Shown: one piece after another, positions 1 through 6,216 of the stretch | Layout of the letters: each line of letters starts with the position of its first letter | Position numbering within the stretch: position 1 is the stretch's first letter | Notes under the pieces: model-generated | What the model was told of the DNA's origin: nothing | The model's input: the letters and a program-made list of their open reading frames with translations, nothing else | The model's database searches: none | NCBI GenBank assembly: GCA_009786625.1 | Contig: WQRT01000003.1 | Location: 1 to 8,212, forward strand | Origin: Treponema sp. | GTDB taxonomy: Bacteria; Spirochaetota; Spirochaetia; Treponematales; Breznakiellaceae | Direction: 5' to 3' | Length of the DNA stretch: 8,212 nt | Translations under genes and position numbers: made by a program

Positions 1-240
1 AGCATAACAAGTTTGATGACAGGGCAAAGAGCGCCGAGAGCGCCAAGGGGTCAGGAGCAGGGTACTCAAGGGGGACGCGCCGCGCGTGTCGTTGTTTTAC
101 GCAATTTATGGTTTATGAATGACAGCGGCAGGCTGGATGTTATGCAGGTGCGTACCGGCATCAGCGACGGATCTTCCACGCAGATATTCGCCGATGATAA
201 TTTTGAGGGACGTGAAGTGATTCTGAGGGAGAGGCTTTAG
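1..240 (+). CDS. MacA/HlyD-like periplasmic efflux adaptor, C-terminal fragment
   Basis: This is the last 79 codons of a gene that begins upstream of the window; the frame is open from base 1 and stops with TAG. The stretch from about residue 29 of the fragment (RVVVLRN, then LDVMQVRTGISDGSSTQI and an EGREVIL ending) resembles the membrane-proximal beta domain at the C-terminus of MacA-type adaptors, where a VxVxTGxxDG motif precedes a GxxVI motif. Such proteins bridge an inner-membrane MacB transporter and an outer-membrane TolC channel. Before it lies a low-complexity segment (about residues 8-28) rich in Gly, Gln, Arg, Ala and Pro, probably a flexible loop. The next gene starts on the last base of the stop codon, so the two are surely co-transcribed. 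The adaptor call rests on this short tail and on the following ATPase, permease and TolC genes. Confidence 0.8.
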   Translation, partial: SITSLMTGQRAPRAPRGQEQGTQGGRAARVVVLRNLWFMNDSGRLDVMQVRTGISDGSSTQIFADDNFEGREVILRERL

Positions 241-1082
241 TGCCCGTTATCAATATGCGGGGAATAAAACGTGAATACCGCATGGAATCAAAAAAATCGT
301 CAAAGAAGGAATCGGTTACGGTAGTTGTACGCGCACTGCGCGGTCTTGATTTTTCCGCCGAGGCTGGAGAGTTTGTTTCCGTTATGGGGCCGTCGGGTTC
401 CGGCAAATCAACATTGATGAATATTCTGGGATGTTTGGACAAGCCTTCGGGAGGAACGTATAATCTTGACGGAATCGAAACTTCAACTTCGGATTCAGAT
501 ACATTCGCATATATCCGCAACAGAAAAATCGGTTTTGTTTTTCAGTCGTTTAATTTGCTGGCGCGTACAACCGCTCTTGAAAATGTTGAGCTTCCTTTAT
601 TTTACAGGAGAAGGGATAAAAACGAAAACCGCCAAAGTTCATCCGGGCGCAGGGAAACGGCAATGGCGGCGCTTCGGGAAGTAGGTCTCGGCGACAGGAT
701 GGATCATTTTCCTTCTCAGTTATCGGGCGGGCAGCAGCAGCGGGTAGCCATAGCGAGAGCGATGGTAAACGATCCGTCGTTCATACTCGCGGATGAACCA
801 ACGGGCAATCTTGACACCGGGATGACGCTTGAGATTATGGGGCTTTTCCAGCAGTTAAACGACAGAGGAAAAACAATCGTCATGGTAACGCACGAACCTG
901 AACTCGCCGATTACACAAAACGGATCATCACCCTGCGCGACGGGGAGCTTGTCTCTGATAAACAGGTAACGCAAAGGCGCAGCGCGTTAGACGATCTCGT
1001 CAAATGGAAAAATGATCACGCGCTTTTAGCGGATAACGCGCTATTAGCGGAGGACGCTCATTCAGCGGAGGACGCGCTTTGA
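240..1082 (+). CDS. MacB/LolD-type ABC transporter ATP-binding protein
   Basis: This 280-residue ATPase would power the efflux permease encoded next. All ABC motifs are present: Walker [10 protein letters not shown] (50-58), Q-loop Q102, signature LSGGQ (161-165), Walker B FILADE (181-186) with catalytic Glu186, and H-loop His218. The sequence around them ([27 protein letters not shown]) is typical of the MacB/LolD/YtrE family. The GTG start is chosen because [13 protein letters not shown] matches the usual N-terminus; a purine-rich GGGAGAGG lies 5 bases upstream, and the start overlaps the TAG of the adaptor gene by one base. E. coli MacB fuses ATPase and permease, whereas here they are separate genes. 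Oddities are a Lys/Ser-rich insertion at about 16-25, and a C-terminal extension after about residue 243 ending in three degenerate six-residue repeats ([18 protein letters not shown]). Confidence 0.95.
   Translation: MPVINMRGIKREYRMESKKSSKKESVTVVVRALRGLDFSAEAGEFVSVMGPSGSGKSTLMNILGCLDKPSGGTYNLDGIETSTSDSDTFAYIRNRKIGFVFQSFNLLARTTALENVELPLFYRRRDKNENRQSSSGRRETAMAALREVGLGDRMDHFPSQLSGGQQQRVAIARAMVNDPSFILADEPTGNLDTGMTLEIMGLFQQLNDRGKTIVMVTHEPELADYTKRIITLRDGELVSDKQVTQRRSALDDLVKWKNDHALLADNALLAEDAHSAEDAL
1020..1073 (+). repeat. Three tandem 18-bp repeats at the 3' end of the ATPase gene
   Basis: Three in-frame 18-bp units occupy 1020-1037, 1038-1055 and 1056-1073, encoding [12 protein letters not shown] and AHSAED. 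A partial fourth unit (GCGCTT, Ala-Leu) runs into the stop codon. Units 2 and 3 both contain GCGGAGGAC; the copy in unit 3 (GGAGG at 1067-1071) is placed 7 bases before the TTG start of the permease gene and is its likely ribosome binding site. Unit 1 has GCGGATAAC instead. The array therefore serves as coding sequence and also duplicates a translation signal. Confidence 0.8.
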
Positions 1083-2296
1083 ATATTTTACAGCTTCTGC
1101 ATACATGCATACGCTCCATACTGCGAAACCGTATGCGCAGCCTTCTTACTTCGTTAGGTGTAATTATCGGCGTTGGATCTGTAATCATAATGGTAGCTCT
1201 CGGCGAAGGATCGCAGCGTGAAATTGAAACGCGCATAACGGCTATGGGGACAAATATATTACAGGTAATGCCGCGCAGGCAGACAACAAGAAGCGGGCAG
1301 CAGGTTATGACGCGCATTAACGCGTTTTCCAAAATGGATATTCAGAGGCTGCGCGATGAATCCACTTTTATGTCGGCTGTTTCAGGCATCGCTTCAAGCA
1401 ACTCAAGCGTGACAAGCGGGCAGGGAAATGTGCAAGTGTCTGTACAAGGGGTGGAACCCGAATTTTTCGGCGCGCGCAACTGGAGTTTGCAGGCTGGATT
1501 TTTCTTTGATGATGAGGATATGCGTCTTAGAAACAGGGTAGCGGTTTTGGGAAACACCACGGCGAAAAATCTTTTCGGCGAAGCGGCTTCGGCGATAGAC
1601 GGACAGATAAGGATAGGAAGCGTTTATTTTAACGTTATCGGTCTTCTTGAGAGTAAGGGCGCGAGCCTCGGCGGAAGCGATCAGGATGATGTCATTATGG
1701 TTCCGCTTGATACCGCAATCACGCGGCTTACAAACTCGCGGAATATCGGGCAGATCGTGATAAGCGTTATCGGCAAGGAGTACATGGAAGCGGCTCAGAA
1801 GGAAGTTGAAATGATTCTGCGCGAATCGCGAAAAATCGCGGAAGGCGCGGCATCCGATTTTGATATAAGAAATCAAGCGGATATGATCGACATGGCTTCC
1901 GCGACATCAAGAACGCTTACGTCTCTCCTCGCCGCAATCGCCGGCGTATCGCTTCTTGTAGGCGGCATAGGCATCATGAATATAATGCTTGTCTCTGTTA
2001 CGGAAAGAACGCGCGAGATTGGAATCAGAATGGCGATCGGCGGAAGAAAACGCGATATACTTTTTCAGTTTTTAACTGAATCTGTGATATTGAGCATCAT
2101 GGGAGGCGTGCTTGGGATAGGCATGGCGTTTCTTGTGTGCAGGATATTGGCATCTATCGGTGTCCCGACCGCGATAAATCCATTAATTGTAATGGTCTCG
2201 GCATTGTTCGCCGCGCTTGTCGGCGTGATTTTCGGTTATTATCCCGCGTTAAAAGCCGCGAAATTATATCCGATTGACGCATTAAGATATGAGTGA
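1079..2296 (+). CDS. MacB-type ABC transporter permease (FtsX-like domain)
   Basis: This 405-residue inner-membrane protein has the MacB/FtsX layout. A first membrane helix lies at about 21-43 after a basic N-terminus (RSILRNRMRS). A large periplasmic domain follows (about 45-275), then three helices near 282-307, 335-358 and 368-390. The cytoplasmic loop RTREIGIRMAIGGRKRDI (310-327) is the conserved stretch that contacts the ATPase, and the C-terminus PALKAAKLYPIDALRYE is characteristic of MacB permeases. The family moves substrates such as macrolides, peptides or lipoprotein-like molecules by mechanotransmission, with the adaptor and TolC; the substrate here cannot be read from sequence. 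The start is TTG, overlapping the TGA of the ATPase gene by 4 bases (TTGA) and preceded by GGAGG at a 7-base spacing. The overlap suggests translational coupling that would keep the two subunits in step. Confidence 0.95.
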   Translation: MNILQLLHTCIRSILRNRMRSLLTSLGVIIGVGSVIIMVALGEGSQREIETRITAMGTNILQVMPRRQTTRSGQQVMTRINAFSKMDIQRLRDESTFMSAVSGIASSNSSVTSGQGNVQVSVQGVEPEFFGARNWSLQAGFFFDDEDMRLRNRVAVLGNTTAKNLFGEAASAIDGQIRIGSVYFNVIGLLESKGASLGGSDQDDVIMVPLDTAITRLTNSRNIGQIVISVIGKEYMEAAQKEVEMILRESRKIAEGAASDFDIRNQADMIDMASATSRTLTSLLAAIAGVSLLVGGIGIMNIMLVSVTERTREIGIRMAIGGRKRDILFQFLTESVILSIMGGVLGIGMAFLVCRILASIGVPTAINPLIVMVSALFAALVGVIFGYYPALKAAKLYPIDALRYE

Positions 2297-2305
2297 GGAT
2301 TTTTT

Positions 2306-3688
2306 ATGGTTAATATATTGAAAATTCTGCCGCTAACCGCACTAGCATCACGAACTTTCGCTTCGTTATTCTTTTTTCTAGTTTCATGTTCCGCGCTTTT
2401 TTCACAGACTGTCAATCTTGAACAGGCAAGGCTTTACGGGCTTGCGGCTTCGCGATCTTTAGCGAGATACGATATGGATCTTAGAAGCAGCATACTCAAT
2501 GAAAGAAACCAGCTTTATACGATGCTGCCTTCAATTTCAGCTAATTACGGCGCGTCAATGAATTTTTTCAGGGACTGGGAATTTGTAAATCCTGTTGATA
2601 CGCTTTCCGCGAATGTTTCCGTTTCTATAACGCAGGTAATTTTTCAAGGCGGGCGTCTTTTTATCCAAAGGGCGTTAAGCGCAATCTCGACAGAGAGCGT
2701 AAGGAAGGAAGCGCTCGCGGAATATTTCAGGGTGCTTGATTCGGTTGATAATGCCTATTACGCGGTGCTTGAAGCCGCCGCAAAACTTGAAGCCGCGGAG
2801 TCATCGCTTCAGTCGGCATCGTTAAATCTTTCCATTGCGGAAATACGCCACGGAAGCGGAATTATTAACACAGGGGAATATTTAAGAATACTTACGGAAA
2901 AGGAAAGACTTGAAAATTCCCGCAACCAGTCGCGGCGCAGTCTTACACTTGTTGTCGGCAATTTCAGATCGCTTACTGGGATTTCAGATAACGCTCCTCT
3001 GGAACTGGAACAGATTAACTTTGACATATACGAAGATGCCATTAACCGCCTGGCGCGTGTTTCAGATGAAGATGCCGAAGAACTTTATAATGCTTTTCAT
3101 ACGGTTTTCGCGTCGTCAAGCCCGTCGCTCGCGATAGCGTCTCTTAACAGGCGGAGAGCCGAACACAACCATAATCAGACGTTAGCTGAATATTCACCGT
3201 CAATCAGCGCTACATTATTCAGAACCAACGGCATTTACACTACAGCTAACGGTTTTGATATATCCAACGGAACAAGCGGAATTAATATAAGCGGAACCAT
3301 TCCGATTGATTTTTGGGTTATGAATAACAGGGTGGAAAGAAGCAGAATAACGCGGGATGCGGCAATGCTCAGTTTCGCCGCTACGGAAAGCTCGCTTGAT
3401 CAGGATTTAAGGAGCGCTGTTTACAGTATTCTAACCTGCGCGGAAGATTTTTTATCATCGCGCAGATCCCTTGAAAACTCGGAAAGACAGCATGAATATT
3501 ACTCTGAAAGATACCGCCTGTCTCAAAGCTCAATTACAGATTTAACTGACGCTTCATCATCATTGATAACAAGCCGTAACAGCCAAATCAGAGCAAGGTA
3601 CGCGTTTTTACAAGGTCTTTCTAAACTGAGAATGTTATGCGCCATCGCCGACGAAGAACGCCTTTTAAACATACTGCTTGGCAATTAA
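2306..3688 (+). CDS. TolC-family outer-membrane efflux protein
   Basis: A 460-residue protein that would form the outer-membrane exit duct of the MacAB-type pump. After an N-terminal export signal (hydrophobic core about 18-31) the mature part starts VNLEQARLYGLAASRSL, the usual beginning of outer-membrane efflux proteins. Two similar halves follow, each with long Ala/Ser/Glu/Arg-rich helices (about 128-215 and 345-445) and a beta segment (SANVSVSITQVIFQGGRL near 101-118; INISGTIPIDFWVMNNRVE near 326-344). The paired helical-hairpin layout and length are normal for TolC-like proteins. LVSC at 25-28 fits a lipobox, so the protein may be lipid-anchored as in the NodT branch; otherwise cleavage near FSQ (32-34) by signal peptidase I is possible. 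The ATG has GAGTGAGGA about 6 bases upstream and lies 9 bases after the permease stop. The gene ends 3 bases from the stop of the convergent reductase gene. Confidence 0.93.
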   Translation: MVNILKILPLTALASRTFASLFFFLVSCSALFSQTVNLEQARLYGLAASRSLARYDMDLRSSILNERNQLYTMLPSISANYGASMNFFRDWEFVNPVDTLSANVSVSITQVIFQGGRLFIQRALSAISTESVRKEALAEYFRVLDSVDNAYYAVLEAAAKLEAAESSLQSASLNLSIAEIRHGSGIINTGEYLRILTEKERLENSRNQSRRSLTLVVGNFRSLTGISDNAPLELEQINFDIYEDAINRLARVSDEDAEELYNAFHTVFASSSPSLAIASLNRRRAEHNHNQTLAEYSPSISATLFRTNGIYTTANGFDISNGTSGINISGTIPIDFWVMNNRVERSRITRDAAMLSFAATESSLDQDLRSAVYSILTCAEDFLSSRRSLENSERQHEYYSERYRLSQSSITDLTDASSSLITSRNSQIRARYAFLQGLSKLRMLCAIADEERLLNILLGN

Positions 3689-3721
3689 GGTTCAGCCGCA
3701 GGCAATTTCCTTAAGCCTTTT
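3680..3721 (+). terminator. Possible hairpin terminator of the efflux operon
   Basis: TTAAGG (3685-3690) pairs with CCTTAA (3709-3714). GGC (3680-3682) pairs with GCC (3715-3717) after a 2-base AA bulge. The loop is 18 bases and contains a small GCC/GGC stem, and TTTT follows at 3718-3721. The structure spans the stop codon of the TolC gene and the last codons of the convergent reductase gene, since only 3 bases separate the two. The stem is modest and the T-run short, so this is a candidate only. Confidence 0.35.
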
Positions 3722-4774
3722 AATAATGTCAATGTGCTGAGTACACGCAGTCTCGCATTGGCCGCACTCCGTGCATTTTCCGGCGCCGGCTCTGTCAAGA
3801 CTCCAGTGCCACTTAAGCCTGTTGCCAATGGGGTCGTTTGACTTTTTATCAAGAAGTTTCTGATTATAAGCGTCCATGTAATAGGGGATTTGAATACCCT
3901 CAGGGCAGCCGCCGCAGTACGCGCAGCCTGTGCAGATGCCTTCAAAGGAAGCCGCCGCTTTTGATTTTGTTTCTTCAAGTTCGGATGCGCTGCGCGGTTT
4001 GTAACCGTCCATTGCGCGTAACGCTTCGTTAAGGTGTTCCATTGTGTCAAAGCCGACAAGCGTGTTTGTTATTTCAGGATGATCCCATAACACACGCAAA
4101 GCGGCGGTAACGGTGTCTTCGCCTTCGCGGCAGATAAAATTAAAAAGTTCAGGGTGCTGCGGAATAACGCCGCCTCCGAGGGGATTCATCACAACGGCGC
4201 CGAGTCTTTTCTCCCTTATCGCGTCAAAGGCGGCCTGTCTTGTTTTAAAATTGTACGCGGAATAGCCGAACAGCACTCCTTCAAAAATATCGTCCATTAA
4301 CAGTTCTTTTATTTCATTTTTGATAAGGTGGCTTGATACGCAGATATGCTTGATTAAACCTTCTTCTTTTAACTTGATAAATGTCTGAACAACGCCGTTT
4401 TTCTTTCTATCTTCCCAGACATTTAAAGAAGTAATGCACCATATATGATAAAAATCAATGGAATCAATCATAAGACGCTTTAACTGCGCTTCTATTTCCC
4501 GTCGGATGCCGCTTTCGGAACTTTCAAATGTTTTTGTAGCGCAAAAATAGGGAAGCCCTCTTTTTCTAAGCTCGGCAAGACCTTTACCAAAGACAGTCTC
4601 GCTTCTTGTCTCAAAATAACCGGGAGCCGTATCAAAATAATTAATTCCGCCTTCCGCCGCGGCGATCATCATCCTGACACATTCTTCGTGGTCATCTACA
4701 TTTTTAAACCTCATTCCCCCAAAACCGAGAAGAGAAACCTTTTTGCCCGTTCTGCCGTAGTCTCTGTAAATCAT
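3692..4774 (-). CDS. Aldo/keto reductase with C-terminal dicluster [4Fe-4S] domain
   Basis: This 360-residue protein joins an aldo/keto reductase TIM barrel (about 1-270) to a ferredoxin-like tail. The barrel shows the family opening YRDYGRTGKKVSLLGFGGMR, NYFDTAPGY with expected catalytic Asp48 and Tyr53, Lys81 in ATKTF, and a late LVGFDTMEHLNEAL motif. The tail has two cysteine sets: C281, C284, C287, C290 followed by Pro, and C334, C337, C340, C344, enough for two [4Fe-4S] clusters. Family members are presumed NAD(P)H-linked or electron-transferring oxidoreductases of anaerobes; the substrate is unknown. The usual catalytic His (DxYxIH) is not in place: the segment reads DFYHIW, with Trp112 at the His position and His110 two residues earlier. 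The ATG is preceded by AAAGGA at a 7-base spacing. The gene follows metA on the same strand but is separated from it by the inverted-repeat element. Confidence 0.93.
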   Translation of the reverse strand: MIYRDYGRTGKKVSLLGFGGMRFKNVDDHEECVRMMIAAAEGGINYFDTAPGYFETRSETVFGKGLAELRKRGLPYFCATKTFESSESGIRREIEAQLKRLMIDSIDFYHIWCITSLNVWEDRKKNGVVQTFIKLKEEGLIKHICVSSHLIKNEIKELLMDDIFEGVLFGYSAYNFKTRQAAFDAIREKRLGAVVMNPLGGGVIPQHPELFNFICREGEDTVTAALRVLWDHPEITNTLVGFDTMEHLNEALRAMDGYKPRSASELEETKSKAAASFEGICTGCAYCGGCPEGIQIPYYMDAYNQKLLDKKSNDPIGNRLKWHWSLDRAGAGKCTECGQCETACTQHIDIIKRLKEIACG

Positions 4775-4792
4775 AATTATATCCTTTACTTT

Positions 4793-4821
4793 TAATTACC
4801 ATTTGTATTTATAAATGTCAA
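4793..4821 (-). promoter_or_regulatory. Possible promoter of the aldo/keto reductase gene
   Basis: On the minus strand a perfect -35-like TTGACA (4816-4821) is followed after 17 bases by TAATTA (4793-4798), a poor match to TATAAT. The site lies about 20-45 bases upstream of the start codon and 14 bases inside the edge of the inverted-repeat element. An alternative TATAAA sits too close to TTGACA to be its partner. The -10 part is weak. Confidence 0.35.
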
Positions 4822-4834
4822 GAAAGGTACTTAG

Positions 4835-5068
4835 TATGGATATAATACGCGGCAGGCGGGGAGCGGCTGGTTCCGGGAAACCTTTGCTGGGAATCCGCTT
4901 CAGAGCCCGGCACCTATGTGGAATGTATATATAGGATTTATTTTGTTAATTTATGAATAACCGCTTAATAAATTGTTTTTCTTAGGCGCCTGGGTCTCCT
5001 GCGCGGGGAACCGCAAAAATGGTTTACCGGAACCAGCCGCTCCCCGCCTGCCGCGAGTTATATCCATA
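4835..5068. mobile_element. MITE-like element with 48-bp terminal inverted repeats
   Basis: The arms 4835-4882 and 5021-5068 are inverted copies that match at 45 of 48 positions by direct reading. Both begin TATGGATATAA and share a GC-rich core (CGCGGCAGGCGGGGAGCGG, then CTGGTTCCGG). Weaker symmetry continues inwards: TTTGC, CCGC and GGC(A/G)CCTA recur in both arms, extending them to about 4835-4916 and 4983-5068. The 66-base centre is AT-rich and no plausible reading frame is present. If the outermost TA on each side is a target-site duplication, the element proper would be 230 bp and start TGGATATAA, consistent with mobilisation in trans by a Tc1/mariner-IS630 type transposase; that is inference. 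It could instead be another kind of intergenic palindromic repeat. Transcripts crossing it from metA would form a long stable hairpin, but no T-run follows on either strand, so it is not a standard intrinsic terminator. Confidence 0.7.
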
Positions 5069-5187
5069 ATTTATTACATAAAATATCATATTACATAAAT
5101 GGTGTTAGCTGATATAACTATATTTGATTTAATAAAATGAGCAAGTTGGTTCGTGAGGTTAGTGTGGTTAACGGTTAAAAAATTCTT
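5069..5187. other. AT-rich spacer downstream of metA with short repeats
   Basis: This stretch carries no gene. It contains TATTACATAAA twice (5072-5082 and 5089-5099), a direct repeat of 11 bp with a 17-bp period next to the inverted-repeat element. It also holds a degenerate 9-bp GGTT-containing period (units starting at 5145, 5154 and 5163, with an out-of-phase GGTTA at 5173). No convincing hairpin terminator for metA is visible on the minus strand. Confidence 0.5.
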
Positions 5188-6108
5188 CTAATCCAATTTA
5201 TTTAGATCGAAAGGCGTTTCCTGATACACATAATTGAGCCAGTTGTCAAAAAATAAATTCGCGTGCGCGCGCCAGCGTACAACAGGCGTTTTAGACGGAT
5301 TATCGCCGGGATAATAATTTTTCGGCAAATCTATCTGAAGACCGCGTTCGGTGTCGCGGCGGTATTCGCGGTCTAATGTTAACGGATCGTATTCAAGATG
5401 CCCGCTTACATAAATTTCCCTGCCTTCCCGCGCCGTGCTGATAAAGACGCCTGTTTCAGCGGTTTCGGATTGAATCGTAAGGCGTTTCTCCGCAGTGATT
5501 GCATTACGGTCGCTTGCCGTGTGCCTTGACTGAGGAGCGAGAAATTCATCGTCAAAACCGCGGAAAAGACTGTGATGTTGTTCATTCACGGCATGGGGGA
5601 AAACGCCGAAAAGTTTTTTCTCAAGCGGATGTTTAGGTATGCCGTAGCGGCGGTAAAGTCCTGCCTGCGCTCCCCAGCAGATGTGCAGACAGGAAAAAAC
5701 ATTTTTCTGCGAGTAATCAATTACTTTTGCAAGTTCTTCCCAGTAGTCAACATCTTCAAAAGGCAGCGTTTCAACAGGCGCTCCTGTGATTATTAAACCG
5801 TCAAAACGCGTTTTTCTGTATACGATTTCCTCCGCGCTTAAATAAAATTTTTCAAGGTGTCCCGGAGGCGCGTTTTTAGAAATGTGGCTTCCCATATTCA
5901 AAAAAGTAATATCAACCTGAAGCGGGCTGTTTCCTAAGAGACGCAAAAGCTGAGTTTCCGTGTCGATTGTTGTGGGCATAAGATTTATTATCGCTACCCT
6001 TAAAGGCCGGATATCCTGGGATTGCGCCCGATCCTCTGTCATTACAAAAACGCGTTCTCTGGAAAGAGCCTCATATGCCGGCAGTTCCCTCGGTATTTTT
6101 ATAGGCAT
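5188..6108 (-). CDS. metAA: Homoserine O-acetyltransferase (MetA family)
   Basis: This 306-residue cytoplasmic enzyme would activate the hydroxyl of L-homoserine for methionine synthesis. It is recognised from end to end: MPIKIPRELPAYEAL, FVMTEDRA, QDIRPLRVAIINLMP, HICWGAQAGLY, SRHTA, SGHLEYD and WRAHANLFFDNWLNY. The nucleophile is Cys144, with His237 and Glu239 completing the triad (E. coli Cys142, His235, Glu237). ITGAPVE places Glu113 where the acetyl-CoA enzymes of Bacillus and Thermotoga have Glu111 and the succinyl-CoA enzyme has Gly, so acetyl-CoA is the predicted donor. The conserved Lys after NLMP (E. coli Lys47) is Thr47 here. The start is set at MPIKIP because it matches the family N-terminus and has GGGAGG (6114-6119) 5 bases upstream; an upstream in-frame ATG at 6187-6189 would add 27 unrelated residues. 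The gene is divergent from the HD-GYP regulator. Confidence 0.95.
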   Translation of the reverse strand: MPIKIPRELPAYEALSRERVFVMTEDRAQSQDIRPLRVAIINLMPTTIDTETQLLRLLGNSPLQVDITFLNMGSHISKNAPPGHLEKFYLSAEEIVYRKTRFDGLIITGAPVETLPFEDVDYWEELAKVIDYSQKNVFSCLHICWGAQAGLYRRYGIPKHPLEKKLFGVFPHAVNEQHHSLFRGFDDEFLAPQSRHTASDRNAITAEKRLTIQSETAETGVFISTAREGREIYVSGHLEYDPLTLDREYRRDTERGLQIDLPKNYYPGDNPSKTPVVRWRAHANLFFDNWLNYVYQETPFDLNKLD

Positions 6109-6113
6109 ATAAG

Positions 6114-6119
6114 CCTCCC
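6114..6119 (-). promoter_or_regulatory. metA ribosome binding site (decides the start)
   Basis: The minus strand reads GGGAGG followed by 5 bases and ATG, encoding MPIKIP. It supports the 306-residue form of MetA over the longer frame that would begin at 6189. Confidence 0.8.
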
Positions 6120-6181
6120 GCTTTTTTGTATTGAATGTCGCTTCATGCTTTATTTTTAGCACAATTTTTTTAGAAAAGCCA

Positions 6182-6210
6182 TTGATCAACCTTTAAAATA
6201 TTGATATTTT
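6182..6210 (+). promoter_or_regulatory. Possible promoter of the HD-GYP/sensor operon
   Basis: TTGATC (6182-6187), a 17-base spacer and TATTTT (6205-6210) form a 4/6 plus 4/6 match to a sigma-70 type promoter. Its -10 ends only 6 bases before the ATG at 6217, so transcription would begin on or next to the start codon. No Shine-Dalgarno-like sequence lies before that ATG. The TTGATC also belongs to the 8-bp palindrome TTGATCAA. Confidence 0.4.
6195..6210. promoter_or_regulatory. Perfect 16-bp palindrome, possible operator
   Basis: AAAATAT (6195-6201), the two-base centre TG, and ATATTTT (6204-6210) form a perfect inverted repeat. It overlaps the proposed -10 box of the HD-GYP gene in the metA/HD-GYP divergent region. 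It could bind a dimeric regulator, but an AT-rich palindrome can also occur by chance. Confidence 0.35.
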
Positions 6211-6216
6211 TAATTA

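Noticed and set aside
161..520. 119-codon minus-strand open frame opposite the adaptor end and the ATPase
   Set aside because: It overlaps the conserved Walker A region on the other strand and shows no family features.
1403..1876. 157-codon minus-strand open frame inside the permease gene
   Set aside because: It is antisense to a clearly conserved MacB permease and has no recognisable domain; it is a by-product of the coding strand.
3685..4059. Second minus-strand frame within the reductase gene
   Set aside because: It is out of frame with the reductase, whose cysteine motifs are clear, and has no independent start signal.
4835..5068. Inverted repeat as an ordinary intrinsic terminator of metA
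   Set aside because: The arms are far longer than terminator stems, the loop is large, and no T-run follows the hairpin on either strand.
6109..6189. N-terminal extension of MetA from an upstream in-frame ATG (27 extra residues)
   Set aside because: The extra residues have no family match, while MPIKIP is the standard MetA start and has GGGAGG at a good spacing.
6109..6216. SAM or other riboswitch upstream of metA
   Set aside because: The divergent gap is only 108 bases, AT-rich and without the paired helices or conserved cores of SAM-type riboswitches.
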